In this document: piece after piece, positions 6,085-13,789 of the stretch
Layout of the letters: each line of letters begins with the position of its first letter
How positions within the stretch are numbered: position 1 is the first letter of the stretch
Assembly (NCBI GenBank): GCA_945870505.1
Contig: CAMBSN010000029.1
Location: 1 to 33,313 of the forward strand
Reading direction: 5' to 3'
DNA from: Candidatus Kuenenia stuttgartensis
Lineage (GTDB): Bacteria; Planctomycetota; Planctomycetia; Pirellulales; UBA1268
DNA: 33,313 nucleotides
The notes under the pieces: generated by a model
What the model saw: only the letters and a program-made list of their open reading frames with translations
Told to the model about the DNA's origin: nothing
The model's database searches: none
Made by a program: the position numbers and the translations under genes

Positions 6085-7475
6085 GGCTCGACCGCCTTCC
6101 GGAAGAGCCAGCCGAAGGTGAGGCTGGCCATCGCGAGCGACAGAGCGAGGTTGAGCAGTTGGCCGCCGACGTAGAGCGCGAGCGGGCGTCCGCTCGCGAG
6201 AAAGGGGGCGAGTTCGCGGAAGTTCGTCTGCAGGCCCATGCAGACGAAGCCGGCGCAGAAGAGCCAGCCCCGCAATCGGGAGGTGAAGCCGGTTGTCGTG
6301 CCATCCACCCAGAGCGCGCCCTCGGGCGAACTGCTGAAGAGCCAGGAGCAGGCGATCGATGCCGCCACGAAGCCGAGGATGAACCGGGGGAATCGCCGCC
6401 AGGCTTCCGCGAGCAGCCCGCCTTCCCTCGGGCCTTCCGCGCGCTCGACCCAGCCCGCCCAGTAGACCGCGACCGCGAAGGCGATGATCCCGATCATCGA
6501 GTTCTGGATCATCTTCACCGTGGCCGCCACCTCGCCCGCTTCCTTGCCGAGCGACTCGCCGGCTGCGACGACCGCGCCGGTGGCATCGATCGTGCCTCCG
6601 ATCCAGGCACCACCGACGATCGGATCGAGCCCCAGCCAGCTGATCAGTGGCGGCATGGCCACCATCATGATCACGGTGAAGAAGAGCGACAGGCCGATGG
6701 CGAGCGAGAGTTCTTCCTTCTTCGCCCGGCACGCGGCCCCGGTGGCGATCGCCGCCGACACACCACACACCGACATGTCGGCCGAGACCACCATGCAGAG
6801 CGACTTCGAAGGAATCTTCAGCAGGTGCACGCCGCACCAGTAAGTCGTCACGAGCACGATCGGCGTGACAACCCACGACGTGAGCAGGCCCGGCAGACCG
6901 AGTTCAAGCAGCCGACTGAAGAGCACCTCGGCGCCAAAGACCACAAGCCCTGTCTTGATGAGGAACTCGCCCGCCAACGACCGCTCCAGCCATACGGGCA
7001 TGCCGACGACGTTACCGATCAGGATCCCGAGCATCAGCGCCCAGAGCGGGTATTCGAGGTTGTAGAAGTGGATCACCTTCTGGGCGGCGAGCAGGTAGGC
7101 CATGCCAGCGAGCACGGCGAGGGCGATCGAACCCGGCAGCATCGAGCCGACTGATCGTCCGCCGAGGGCCGCTCCGGCGACAGCCACCGCCACCACCCAC
7201 GCCCCGCCGAGTACGATCGGCACGGCGAGCAGGTTTGCTTTCTTGTCGCGAAACGCTGCGAGCGGGCTGTCGGACCAGGTCTGCGGCTTGTCGATCGTCT
7301 GCGACAGCGGCGTCGGCCAGCCCTTGGGCCACGTCTCCCTGCTGCCGGGCGAATCGGCGGGCCGCGCCGACCACGTCACGGCCAGGGCTAGGGCCACGAT
7401 CGCCAGGCCGATCACGGTGGCCACCACGTCTTCGTGAAGCCCACATCGCCGCAATGACAGGCCGTCGTCGGCCAT
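6081..7475 (-). CDS. YeiH-family putative sulfate/anion exporter
   Basis: This 464-residue integral membrane protein matches the YeiH / UPF0324 putative sulfate exporter family. Conserved-looking regions include LGILIGNVVGMP, EFLIKTGLVVFGAEVLFSRL, KSLCMVVSADMSVCGVSAAI, IGGTIDATGAVVAAGESLG and the C-terminal WLFCAGFVCMGLQTNFREL. About ten or more membrane segments are visible. It is longer than bacterial YeiH proteins I recall (about 340 residues), because of an N-terminal extension with an extra hydrophobic helix and a soluble WPKGWPTPLSQTIDKPQTW segment. The start is ATG 7475, preceded by GAAGGAGGAG, which also overlaps the stop of the upstream permease gene (11-bp gap). The transported anion is not proven for the family. 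Confidence 0.82.
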   Translation of the reverse strand: MADDGLSLRRCGLHEDVVATVIGLAIVALALAVTWSARPADSPGSRETWPKGWPTPLSQTIDKPQTWSDSPLAAFRDKKANLLAVPIVLGGAWVVAVAVAGAALGGRSVGSMLPGSIALAVLAGMAYLLAAQKVIHFYNLEYPLWALMLGILIGNVVGMPVWLERSLAGEFLIKTGLVVFGAEVLFSRLLELGLPGLLTSWVVTPIVLVTTYWCGVHLLKIPSKSLCMVVSADMSVCGVSAAIATGAACRAKKEELSLAIGLSLFFTVIMMVAMPPLISWLGLDPIVGGAWIGGTIDATGAVVAAGESLGKEAGEVAATVKMIQNSMIGIIAFAVAVYWAGWVERAEGPREGGLLAEAWRRFPRFILGFVAASIACSWLFSSSPEGALWVDGTTTGFTSRLRGWLFCAGFVCMGLQTNFRELAPFLASGRPLALYVGGQLLNLALSLAMASLTFGWLFRKAVEP

Positions 7476-7486
7476 TCGCTCCTCCT

Positions 7487-8305
7487 TCAGCTCGACGCCG
7501 ATCGGTAGCGGGAGAGAGCCCGCTGAAACACGACCCGCGATACGACGAGCGCCACGACCGCGGCGATCACGGCGGCCGCGACGCTGCCCCACGACTCGCC
7601 CGTGAACGGCTGGGCGATCACCCGCGCCGGCACGTTGACCACCAGCAGGATCGGAATCACGAAGGTGCAGATCATCCGCAGCGGTCCGCCCCAGGGCCCG
7701 GAGTAAATCTCCGCCGGGTAGCGACTGAAGTTCGTCAGGTAGAACCAGAAGTCGTAGAGGCTCTGATTGCGGCCCATGAGGATCGTGGCGGCGGCGAGCA
7801 TGATCACGAGGCCATAGAGGATCGCCACGCCGCAGAGCAGGAGCAGAGGATAGAGCAGCCAGGCCACGGCGGGAGGCGTGTAGTCCATCCGCGACATCGC
7901 CCAGGCGAGCAGCCCTACGCCCACCGCACCGTTGGCCAGCGCCGAGAAGTCGACCCGGTGCATCGAGAGCAGGAACTGCGCATCGAGCGGCTGCACGAGC
8001 ACGGCGTCGAGCCCGCCGGTGCGGACCATCTCGGTGAGTTCCTCGGCGCTCGGCATGAAGAAGGCCTGCACGACCGAGTTGATGATCAGCCCGGTGGCTA
8101 CGAAGGCGAAGAATGGCTCCTTCGACCAGCCCGTTCCCTTGCCGATCTCCGACGTGAAGGTGAACACGAGCAGATAGAAGGCCAGGTTCATCGACATCCA
8201 GCCGAGGCTCGTCAGGCACTCCAGGATGAAGTTCGCCCGGAACGTCATGTCGCGAACGAGACACGCCCGGGCGAACGTCAGAAAGATCGTGAAGTAGCGG
8301 GCCAC
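7487..8305 (-). CDS. ABC-2 type transporter permease (COG3694-like)
   Basis: This 272-residue membrane protein has about six hydrophobic segments and is the second permease of an ABC-2 exporter. The start was set at GTG 8305 (reading VARYFTIFLTFARACLVRDM), three bases after the TGA of the first permease, with GGAGG spaced correctly upstream; a frame extension to 8386 would overlap the upstream gene by 79 bp and is less likely. The triple of a COG4586-like ATPase and two permeases (COG4587- and COG3694-like) is a conserved but poorly characterised set. The substrate is unknown; drug, lipid or polysaccharide export are all possible. Confidence 0.82.
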   Translation of the reverse strand: MARYFTIFLTFARACLVRDMTFRANFILECLTSLGWMSMNLAFYLLVFTFTSEIGKGTGWSKEPFFAFVATGLIINSVVQAFFMPSAEELTEMVRTGGLDAVLVQPLDAQFLLSMHRVDFSALANGAVGVGLLAWAMSRMDYTPPAVAWLLYPLLLLCGVAILYGLVIMLAAATILMGRNQSLYDFWFYLTNFSRYPAEIYSGPWGGPLRMICTFVIPILLVVNVPARVIAQPFTGESWGSVAAAVIAAVVALVVSRVVFQRALSRYRSASS

Positions 8306-8307
8306 CG

Positions 8308-9183
8308 TCAGCCTCCAAACGCGCTGTAACGCCGGGTGCCACGCCACCAGGCAACGCGGCAGGCGACTGCCATCACCACGACCCACCCCGCCTCGATCGC
8401 CAGTGATGAGACGAGTTGGGCCCCCTTCACCTTGCCGAGCCAGACGGCCGACGAGAAGTAGGCGGTGTACTCGAACGGGAGCCAGTGGACCACGTCGGCA
8501 AGGCTCACGCCTGCAATGCCCGTGGGCGTCCCTTTAAGCAGGTCGATCGGGAACATGTGGCCCGAAAGCAGGTACTGCACGAGCATGTAGCCGAACACGA
8601 TGCTCGACACCTCCATGAACCAGAAGCCAAGCATGCCCAGCGTGACCTCCATGAAAAAGCCGAGCAGAAACGAGAGCGCGAGCGAAAGCAGGAAGGCGGC
8701 TATCGTCGTGGCGTCGGGCACGGGCGGGAAGTAGCTACGGCAGAGAAAGAACACGAGCGCGAAGGGAATCGCGGCCACGGCGTAGTAGACGAGCTTGTGG
8801 GCCACGCGGGCGGCCAGCAGAAACGAGACGTAGTCGACTGGCTGGATCAGAAACTTCTTCACCGAGCCGTCGCGAACGCTCCGGGCAATGCCGCCGGCGA
8901 GCCCGGGCATGCTGGAAAAGGCCCGCGTGAGCATCGTCAGCAGGTAGTAGGCGACGATGTCATTTCGGGTGTAGCCAGCGATGTCACCGCGGCTCGTGGC
9001 CCCAAACACGGCCGTCCAGAGGAAGACCTGCGTGACGATCGGCAGGAACCGCATCAGCGTGCCCAGCGCAAAATCGCCCCGGTAGACGAGGCGTTCCTCG
9101 AGGCAGATCTTTAGCATCGTCCACCAGGTCCGCAGGCCCTGGAGCGGCCCGGCCGGACGGACGGCCTCGAGCGATCCGCTCAT
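8308..9183 (-). CDS. ABC-2 type transporter permease (COG4587-like)
   Basis: This is a 291-residue membrane protein with about six hydrophobic segments, among them VFLWTAVFGATS, VYYAVAAIPFALVFFLC and IAAFLLSLALSFLLGFFMEV. Its ATG at 9183 overlaps the TGA of the ATPase gene (ATGA), and its own stop lies three bases before the GTG of the next permease, so the three genes form one translationally coupled unit. The YTRNDIVAYYLLTMLTRAF region and the SIVFGYMLVQYLLSG region are typical for this permease type. It probably forms a heterodimeric channel with the neighbouring permease. Confidence 0.82.
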   Translation of the reverse strand: MSGSLEAVRPAGPLQGLRTWWTMLKICLEERLVYRGDFALGTLMRFLPIVTQVFLWTAVFGATSRGDIAGYTRNDIVAYYLLTMLTRAFSSMPGLAGGIARSVRDGSVKKFLIQPVDYVSFLLAARVAHKLVYYAVAAIPFALVFFLCRSYFPPVPDATTIAAFLLSLALSFLLGFFMEVTLGMLGFWFMEVSSIVFGYMLVQYLLSGHMFPIDLLKGTPTGIAGVSLADVVHWLPFEYTAYFSSAVWLGKVKGAQLVSSLAIEAGWVVVMAVACRVAWWRGTRRYSAFGG

Positions 9184-10226
9184 CGCGACGCCTCCGCGAC
9201 GGCCGCCGCGCGGGCATCAGAGCGGAAGAGTTCCGCCACGATCTCCTCCAGCGGCACGTCCTCCACCGACACGTCCCGCACGCCGGCTGAGCCGAGGATG
9301 CCCGGCAGCACGTCGGCGATGCGGCTGCGGTCGATCCGCAGCACCACCTGCGGCCCGCGAAACTCGCACGGGAAGCCGAAACGTGCGATCACGGAGCGGT
9401 CGGGCGCCTCGTCAAAGTCGAGCGTCACGATCTTGTGAGTGGTGAAGCGGTCCACGATCTCCGCGAGCGAGCCATCGTAGAGGATGTCGCCGCGGGTGAT
9501 CACCACCACCCGCTCGCAGAGGGCGGCCACGTCCTTCATGTAGTGGGTGGTGAGCACCACCGTCATCCACCGCCGCCGCTGCACATCGCGGAGAAACTCG
9601 TGGATCGTGTGCTGGGCCACCACGTCGAGGCCGATGGTGGGCTCGTCGAGAAACAGCACCTCGGGCTCGTGCAGGAGCGCGGCGACGAGTTCCAGCTTCA
9701 TCCGCTCGCCAAGCGAGAGTTCGCGGACCGGCTGGAGGATCAGCTTCCGCACGCCGAGCAGGTCGACGAGTTCGTCGCGCGTCTTCTCAAACCGGGCCGG
9801 GTCGATCCGATAGATCTCCTGATGCAGCCGAAAACTCTCGGCGGCGGGCAGGTCCCACCAGAGCTGGTTCCGCTGCCCCATCACGAGGGCAAACCGGCGG
9901 CGGAAGTCATCGGCCCGCTCCCAGGGCACGTGGCCGAGTACGGTCGCGGTGCCTCGGGTGGGCGTGATGATCCCGGAGAGGAGCTTCAGGAGCGTCGTCT
10001 TGCCGGCACCGTTGGGGCCGAGCAGGGCTACGAACTCCCCGCGGCCGACCGTCAGATCAACGCCCTTCACCGCCTGCACCACGCGGCTGGTGCGATGAAA
10101 GAGCGCCCGGACGCTCGCCGCCAGCCCCTCGGGCTTGTCGAAGACGCGATACTCCTTGGCGAGACCTTCGACGCGGATGATCGGCTCGGCGACCGGGGCG
10201 GCCGCGGCAGGATCGGTGTTGTGCAT
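9180..10226 (-). CDS. ABC transporter ATPase (COG4586-like)
   Basis: This 348-residue ATP-binding subunit of an ABC-2 exporter shows Walker A GPNGAGKTT (70-78), a Q-loop region with MGQRNQLWWDLPA that is characteristic of COG4586, signature LSLGERMKLEL (170-180), Walker B VLFLDEPTIGLD (190-201) and a His switch in VVLTTHYMKD. The C-terminal 90 residues form a regulatory beta-rich domain. The start is ATG 10226, giving a 24-residue leader before the fold; upstream in-frame codons would run into the ispF control region. It is the first gene of a five-gene minus-strand run (ATPase, two permeases, YeiH-like, 77-residue protein) and is transcribed divergently from ispF across 50 bp. Confidence 0.9.
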   Translation of the reverse strand: MHNTDPAAAAPVAEPIIRVEGLAKEYRVFDKPEGLAASVRALFHRTSRVVQAVKGVDLTVGRGEFVALLGPNGAGKTTLLKLLSGIITPTRGTATVLGHVPWERADDFRRRFALVMGQRNQLWWDLPAAESFRLHQEIYRIDPARFEKTRDELVDLLGVRKLILQPVRELSLGERMKLELVAALLHEPEVLFLDEPTIGLDVVAQHTIHEFLRDVQRRRWMTVVLTTHYMKDVAALCERVVVITRGDILYDGSLAEIVDRFTTHKIVTLDFDEAPDRSVIARFGFPCEFRGPQVVLRIDRSRIADVLPGILGSAGVRDVSVEDVPLEEIVAELFRSDARAAAVAEASR

Positions 10227-10276
10227 GGCGAGAGTATAGGGGAAAACCGTGTGGCCCTTCGCAGGAGACGCCGCGC

Positions 10277-10753
10277 ATGTTCCGCATCGGACTCGGTCAC
10301 GACACACACCGCCTTGGTCCCGGAGACGGTCTGGTGATCGGCGGGATCACGATCCCGCACGACCGTGCTGCGATTGGCCACAGCGACGCCGACGTGCTCC
10401 TCCATGCAATCACCGACGCGATCCTCGGCGCCGCCGCCCTCGGCGACATCGGCGAGATGTTTCCCGACACCGATCCCGCCAACAAGGGCCGCGACTCGGC
10501 CGACATGCTCCGCCGGGCCGCGGCCCGCGTCGCGGCCGGGGGATGGCTGATCGCGAACCTGGATTGCGTGATTCTTGCCCAGCGGCCCAAAATCCTCCCG
10601 CACCGCCCTGCCATGCGGCGGCGGATCGCGGAGATCCTCGGCGTCGAGGAATCGGCCGTCTGGCTGAAGGCCAAGACGGGCGAGAGCGTGGGCCCGATCG
10701 GCGAGGAGTTCGCGATCGGCGCCGAGTGCGTGGTGCTCCTTGAGCGGGCGTAA
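10277..10753 (+). CDS. ispF: 2-C-methyl-D-erythritol 2,4-cyclodiphosphate synthase
   Basis: This is IspF of the MEP isoprenoid pathway, converting CDP-methylerythritol 2-phosphate to methylerythritol cyclodiphosphate. It has 158 residues, the usual length. The metal-binding GHDTHRL motif (7-13) supplies Asp and His, GHSDADVLLHAI supplies the second His, and DIGEMFPDTD is the conserved active-site loop. The C-terminal KAKTGESVGPIGEEFAIGAE replaces the more common KATTTE...GFxGRxEG version but keeps the Thr and Glu. The start is ATG 10277, with AGGAG at 10264-10268. It is followed by cysS after 29 bp, probably co-transcribed. Confidence 0.95.
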   Translation: MFRIGLGHDTHRLGPGDGLVIGGITIPHDRAAIGHSDADVLLHAITDAILGAAALGDIGEMFPDTDPANKGRDSADMLRRAAARVAAGGWLIANLDCVILAQRPKILPHRPAMRRRIAEILGVEESAVWLKAKTGESVGPIGEEFAIGAECVVLLERA

Positions 10754-10782
10754 CAGAACACCCTGACGGAAGCGGAGGCACG

Positions 10783-12348
10783 ATGGCGACGGTGGAATCG
10801 ACGAACGGGCTGCCGAAGATCGAGATCTACAGCACCCTCACGCGGGCGAAGGCGCCGCTGGTCACGGTGAAGCCCGGGCACGTGGGGATGTATCTCTGCG
10901 GGCCCACGGTCTACAAGCCGAGCCACATCGGCCACATGGTCGGCCCAGTGATCTTCGACACCGTGAAGCGCTATCTCGTCTATTCCGGCTGGCAGGTGAC
11001 CTGGGTCGTCAACGTCACCGACGTGGACGACAAGATCATCGCCGAAAGCGCCGTCCGCGGCACGACGATGGCAAAGCTCGCCGAGGAGATGACGGCTGAC
11101 TACCTCGAGAACCTCGCCACGCTGGGGGTGACGAGCATCGACGAGATGCCGAAGGCCACCGACCACATCGGCACGATCATCACGTTCATCGAGGGGCTGA
11201 TCGCCAAGGGCAGTGCCTATGCGAGCGACGGCGACGTCTACTTCGACGTCACGCGAGACGCCGACTACGGCAAGCTCACCAACCGGTCCGTCGAGAGCAC
11301 GCAGGGCGAGGGTGGATCCACAGCCGACCGCAAGCGGTCGGCGGCCGACTTCGCCCTCTGGAAGAAGGCCAAGGCGGGCGAGCCTGCTTGGGAGAGCCCG
11401 TGGGGTCCCGGCCGGCCCGGCTGGCACATCGAGTGCTCCGCGATGAGCAAGGCGATTCTCGGGCCGCACTTCGACATCCACGGCGGTGGCCTCGACCTCG
11501 TGTTCCCGCACCACGAGAACGAGATCGCCCAGAGCGAGTCGCTCCACGACTGCCCGATGGCCACCTTCTGGATGCACAACGGCCTGATGCAGGCGGCCGG
11601 CGCCGCCGGCAAGGTGGGCGGCCGTCCGCGGGGCGTTGAGGATGCCGCCGACGACGCGGCCACCCAGGCGGCGACGAAGATCTCGAAGTCCACGGGCGCC
11701 GAGCCGTTCAAGAAGCTGCTGGAGCGGCACCGCCCCGAGGCGATCCGCGTGCTCCTGCTCTCCACGCACTACCGCAGCCCGATCCACTTCGGCGAGGAAC
11801 CGCTTGGCGAGAGCGCCCGGGCCATGGAAGCCTTCGAGCGGCTCTTCGCCCGCTTTCAGCGGGTGAGTGGCAAGGCCTTCTACACCCTGCCCTGCCGCGA
11901 CCGTCGTGCCGGCGACGCCGCCGTGGCGGCGGCGGGCGACGAGGTGAAGGCCCTGCGGGAGAAGTTCCTCGCGGCAATGGACGACGACTTCAACACGGCG
12001 ATCGCGATCGCTTCACTCTTCGACTATGTCCGCGTCGTCAACAAGTTCATCGACCAGCACGGCCTTGAAGCCAAGAAGCCGGCGGCCGAACTGGCGACGC
12101 TCGACGCAATGATGCTCATGCTCCGCGAACTCACGGGCGTTCTCGGCCTGTTCCTCGAGCCGCCGCAAAAGGCGGCAGGTGCCGACGAGGGGTTGGTGGC
12201 GAAGCTGATGGAACTCGTGATCGAAATCCGGGCCAACGCCCGCAAGTCGAAGGACTTCGCAACGGCCGACCTCGTGAGAAACAAGCTCACCGAGGCGGGG
12301 ATCGTGCTGGAAGACCGCCCCGACGGCACCGGCTGGTCGAAGAAGTAA
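10783..12348 (+). CDS. cysS: Cysteinyl-tRNA synthetase
   Basis: This is a 521-residue class I synthetase that charges tRNA-Cys. YLCGPTVYKPSHIGHMVGP carries the first zinc ligand Cys and the HIGH motif. HIECSAMSKAILG and GGGLDLVFPHHENEIAQSE carry the remaining zinc ligands. The KMSKS loop is KISKSTG. Between HNG and KISKS there are 31 residues where the E. coli enzyme has about seven, giving an Ala/Gly/Asp-rich insertion of about 24 residues (11584-11676). GGAGG precedes ATG 10783. The C-terminal anticodon-binding region ends IVLEDRPDGTGW, as is usual. It lies 29 bp downstream of ispF. A repeat element begins nine bases after the stop. Confidence 0.95.
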   Translation: MATVESTNGLPKIEIYSTLTRAKAPLVTVKPGHVGMYLCGPTVYKPSHIGHMVGPVIFDTVKRYLVYSGWQVTWVVNVTDVDDKIIAESAVRGTTMAKLAEEMTADYLENLATLGVTSIDEMPKATDHIGTIITFIEGLIAKGSAYASDGDVYFDVTRDADYGKLTNRSVESTQGEGGSTADRKRSAADFALWKKAKAGEPAWESPWGPGRPGWHIECSAMSKAILGPHFDIHGGGLDLVFPHHENEIAQSESLHDCPMATFWMHNGLMQAAGAAGKVGGRPRGVEDAADDAATQAATKISKSTGAEPFKKLLERHRPEAIRVLLLSTHYRSPIHFGEEPLGESARAMEAFERLFARFQRVSGKAFYTLPCRDRRAGDAAVAAAGDEVKALREKFLAAMDDDFNTAIAIASLFDYVRVVNKFIDQHGLEAKKPAAELATLDAMMLMLRELTGVLGLFLEPPQKAAGADEGLVAKLMELVIEIRANARKSKDFATADLVRNKLTEAGIVLEDRPDGTGWSKK

Positions 12349-12356
12349 GACGGCTC

Positions 12357-12484
12357 GGGGCTGCCCGTGCCCGTCGCCGGACGCTCGCTGCGGGCTCCGG
12401 CCCTCCGCTCGCTGCACGCCGGCTACGCTTCGCCATCCTGGCTTCGCTTGCCACCGAGCCCGGCTCCCGGGCACGGGCAGCCCC
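12357..12484 (+). repeat. Terminal-inverted-repeat element, copy 1
   Basis: The left end GGGGCTGCCCGTGCCCG (12357-12373) and right end CGGGCACGGGCAGCCCC (12468-12484) are perfect 17-bp inverted repeats enclosing about 94 bp. The interior begins TCGCCGGACGCTCGCTGCGG, matching the other two copies. It lies nine bases after the cysS stop and 12 bp before a REP unit. No coding capacity of its own. Confidence 0.8.
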
Positions 12485-12496
12485 TCGCGGCCTCTC

Positions 12497-12521
12497 GTAG
12501 CAAAGGTTGGCAACCTGTGCG
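12497..12521 (+). repeat. REP hairpin
   Basis: A GTAG head followed by an imperfect palindrome: GTAGCAAAGGTTGG then CAACCTGTGCG. One stem position is mismatched (CAAAGG against CCTGTG). It directly follows the terminal-inverted-repeat element. Confidence 0.75.
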
Positions 12522-12641
12522 TCTTCACATGTCGCCTTGGGCTCGGATGCGATTGCGGAAGGCTGAGCAGCCGGCCGGAGGAAAGTAAGGTTCGCTGCTG
12601 CACGCCAGGGGACGAACTCGGCGATCCGCCGCGATGGACAG

Positions 12642-12665
12642 ACACAGGTTGAAAACCTGTGCTAG
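12642..12665 (-). repeat. Degenerate REP hairpin
   Basis: ACACAGGTTGAAAACCTGTG followed by CTAG. On the minus strand the head reads CTAG instead of GTAG, so the unit looks decayed, but the stem is almost intact. Confidence 0.65.
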
Positions 12666-12972
12666 GGGGGGCCCCGAGCCACGTAGACAGCGATCGACCC
12701 GAACCCCTCCACTGAGCGTATCGCTGCGCGACAGACCTCTGCAGGAACGGCCGTTTTCGGCCCATTTTTCCCACACCATTAACAAAGCATGAACCAAATG
12801 TCCGTTGGGGCCGTATTAGCAACAACACGTTCGTTGCTTCTTCATCGTGGTCGTTCAAGTGGACATTGCTGGCAGAATGCCTTTCGATACCAAACACTTG
12901 CCCCGGGGTCGAAGCGATCGTAAGATGCGGTCCTCAGGGGCTGAAGCCAAAAACGGCTTAAGGGGGGTGCTT

Positions 12973-12988
12973 GAATATGCACATATTC
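12973..12988. promoter_or_regulatory. Palindrome overlapping the start codon
   Basis: GAATATG-CA-CATATTC is a perfect inverted repeat with 7-bp arms, and the ATG at 12977 lies in its left arm. As RNA it could fold weakly and hide the start codon; as DNA it could be an operator. The A/T-rich stem is weak and chance cannot be excluded. Confidence 0.35.
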
Positions 12989-13789
12989 GAGCGATCATCG
13001 CTGCAGAGGCGACCCGGGCAATCCGCGGTTGGAGGCTTCAGCCTCACCGAGCTTCTGGTCGCCATGGCGATCATGCTCGTGCTCGCGTCTCTCGCCAGCG
13101 CTGCGATTTCGGCAGCTGCCAGCAGCCAAAAGAAACTCCGCACGAAGACGCTGATCGGGAAGCTCAACGCGATCGTCGCTTCCCAGTATGAGCAGTACGC
13201 GGGTCGAGACGTCGACGCAGCCTCCGGCACGCTCCGTGGGCAGGCCCTTCGGGCCATCGCTCAGGGCGACCTGCCGGATGACTGGACCATCGTCAGTACG
13301 TTGGCAGCCAAGCCCGCGGCGGATCTTACTCCCCATCAACTTGCCTACGTCGCCGTCTGGAACTCAATCGCCAACAAGCAGGCGGTGATGCAGTCCCACG
13401 CGGGCGCCGAGTGCCTGTTCATGATCGTCATGCAGGGCGGCATCGCCGACTGCCTCGACTGCCGCGGCCTGAGGATCGACATCGGCGATCAGGACGGCGA
13501 CGGGATGCCCGAGTTCCTCGACGCCTGGGGCAGCCCCATCCGGCTCATCCTCTGGCCGAGCGACCTTCAGCTGCCGCCGGGAAGTGGCAAGCGGTTTTTT
13601 TCCACCATCCTTCCCTTCGACGCCACCGTGCCGACCATCGACGATTCAGTCGGCGGCCTGATGCGGCCGCTGATCGTTTCCCCGGGGCCGGACCGCGCGT
13701 TCGGCCTCACGGCCACCACCGCTCCCCAAACCGGCGTCAGCGAATGCGCCGACAACATCACCAACTTCGACGACGAGGCCAAGCGATGA
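12977..13789 (+). CDS. GspG-like major pseudopilin
   Basis: This 270-residue type II secretion/type IV pilus-like pseudopilin opens a seven-gene operon. A 20-residue leader ends in GG, followed by FSLTELLVAMAIMLVLASLA, the prepilin-peptidase site with Glu at position 5 and the hydrophobic assembly helix. The C-terminal part has DQDGDGMPEFLDAWGSPIRL (residues 171-190): an Asp-rich calcium-type loop merged with the DxWGxPi motif of GspG pseudopilins, which bind calcium there. It is about twice the length of classical GspG. The start is ATG 12977, with AGGGGGG upstream; a TTG at 12971 is less likely. Its TGA overlaps the next ATG. The protein would be processed and assembled in a periplasmic pseudopilus. 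Confidence 0.8.
   Translation: MHIFERSSLQRRPGQSAVGGFSLTELLVAMAIMLVLASLASAAISAAASSQKKLRTKTLIGKLNAIVASQYEQYAGRDVDAASGTLRGQALRAIAQGDLPDDWTIVSTLAAKPAADLTPHQLAYVAVWNSIANKQAVMQSHAGAECLFMIVMQGGIADCLDCRGLRIDIGDQDGDGMPEFLDAWGSPIRLILWPSDLQLPPGSGKRFFSTILPFDATVPTIDDSVGGLMRPLIVSPGPDRAFGLTATTAPQTGVSECADNITNFDDEAKR

Larger units (their letters stand above)
12349..12976. other. Intergenic region upstream of the pseudopilin operon
   Basis: This 628-bp space holds a terminal-inverted-repeat element (12357-12484), a REP hairpin (12497-12521), a degenerate REP (12642-12665) and then about 300 bp of unique sequence that must carry the promoter of the pseudopilin operon. Just before the first gene is a small hairpin, CTGAAGCC-AAAAAC-GGCTTAAG (about 12939-12960), followed by an AGGGGGG ribosome-binding site. 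No convincing sigma-70 or sigma-54 box was found, and no tRNA or riboswitch fold was recognised. Confidence 0.55.

Noticed and set aside
8306..8386. N-terminal extension of the second ABC permease to an upstream start
   Set aside because: It would overlap the preceding permease by 79 bp, while GTG 8305 has a well-placed GGAGG.
12842..12900. Sigma-54 promoter (TGGCAG...TGC) upstream of the pseudopilin operon
   Set aside because: The GG-to-GC spacing is six bases instead of ten.
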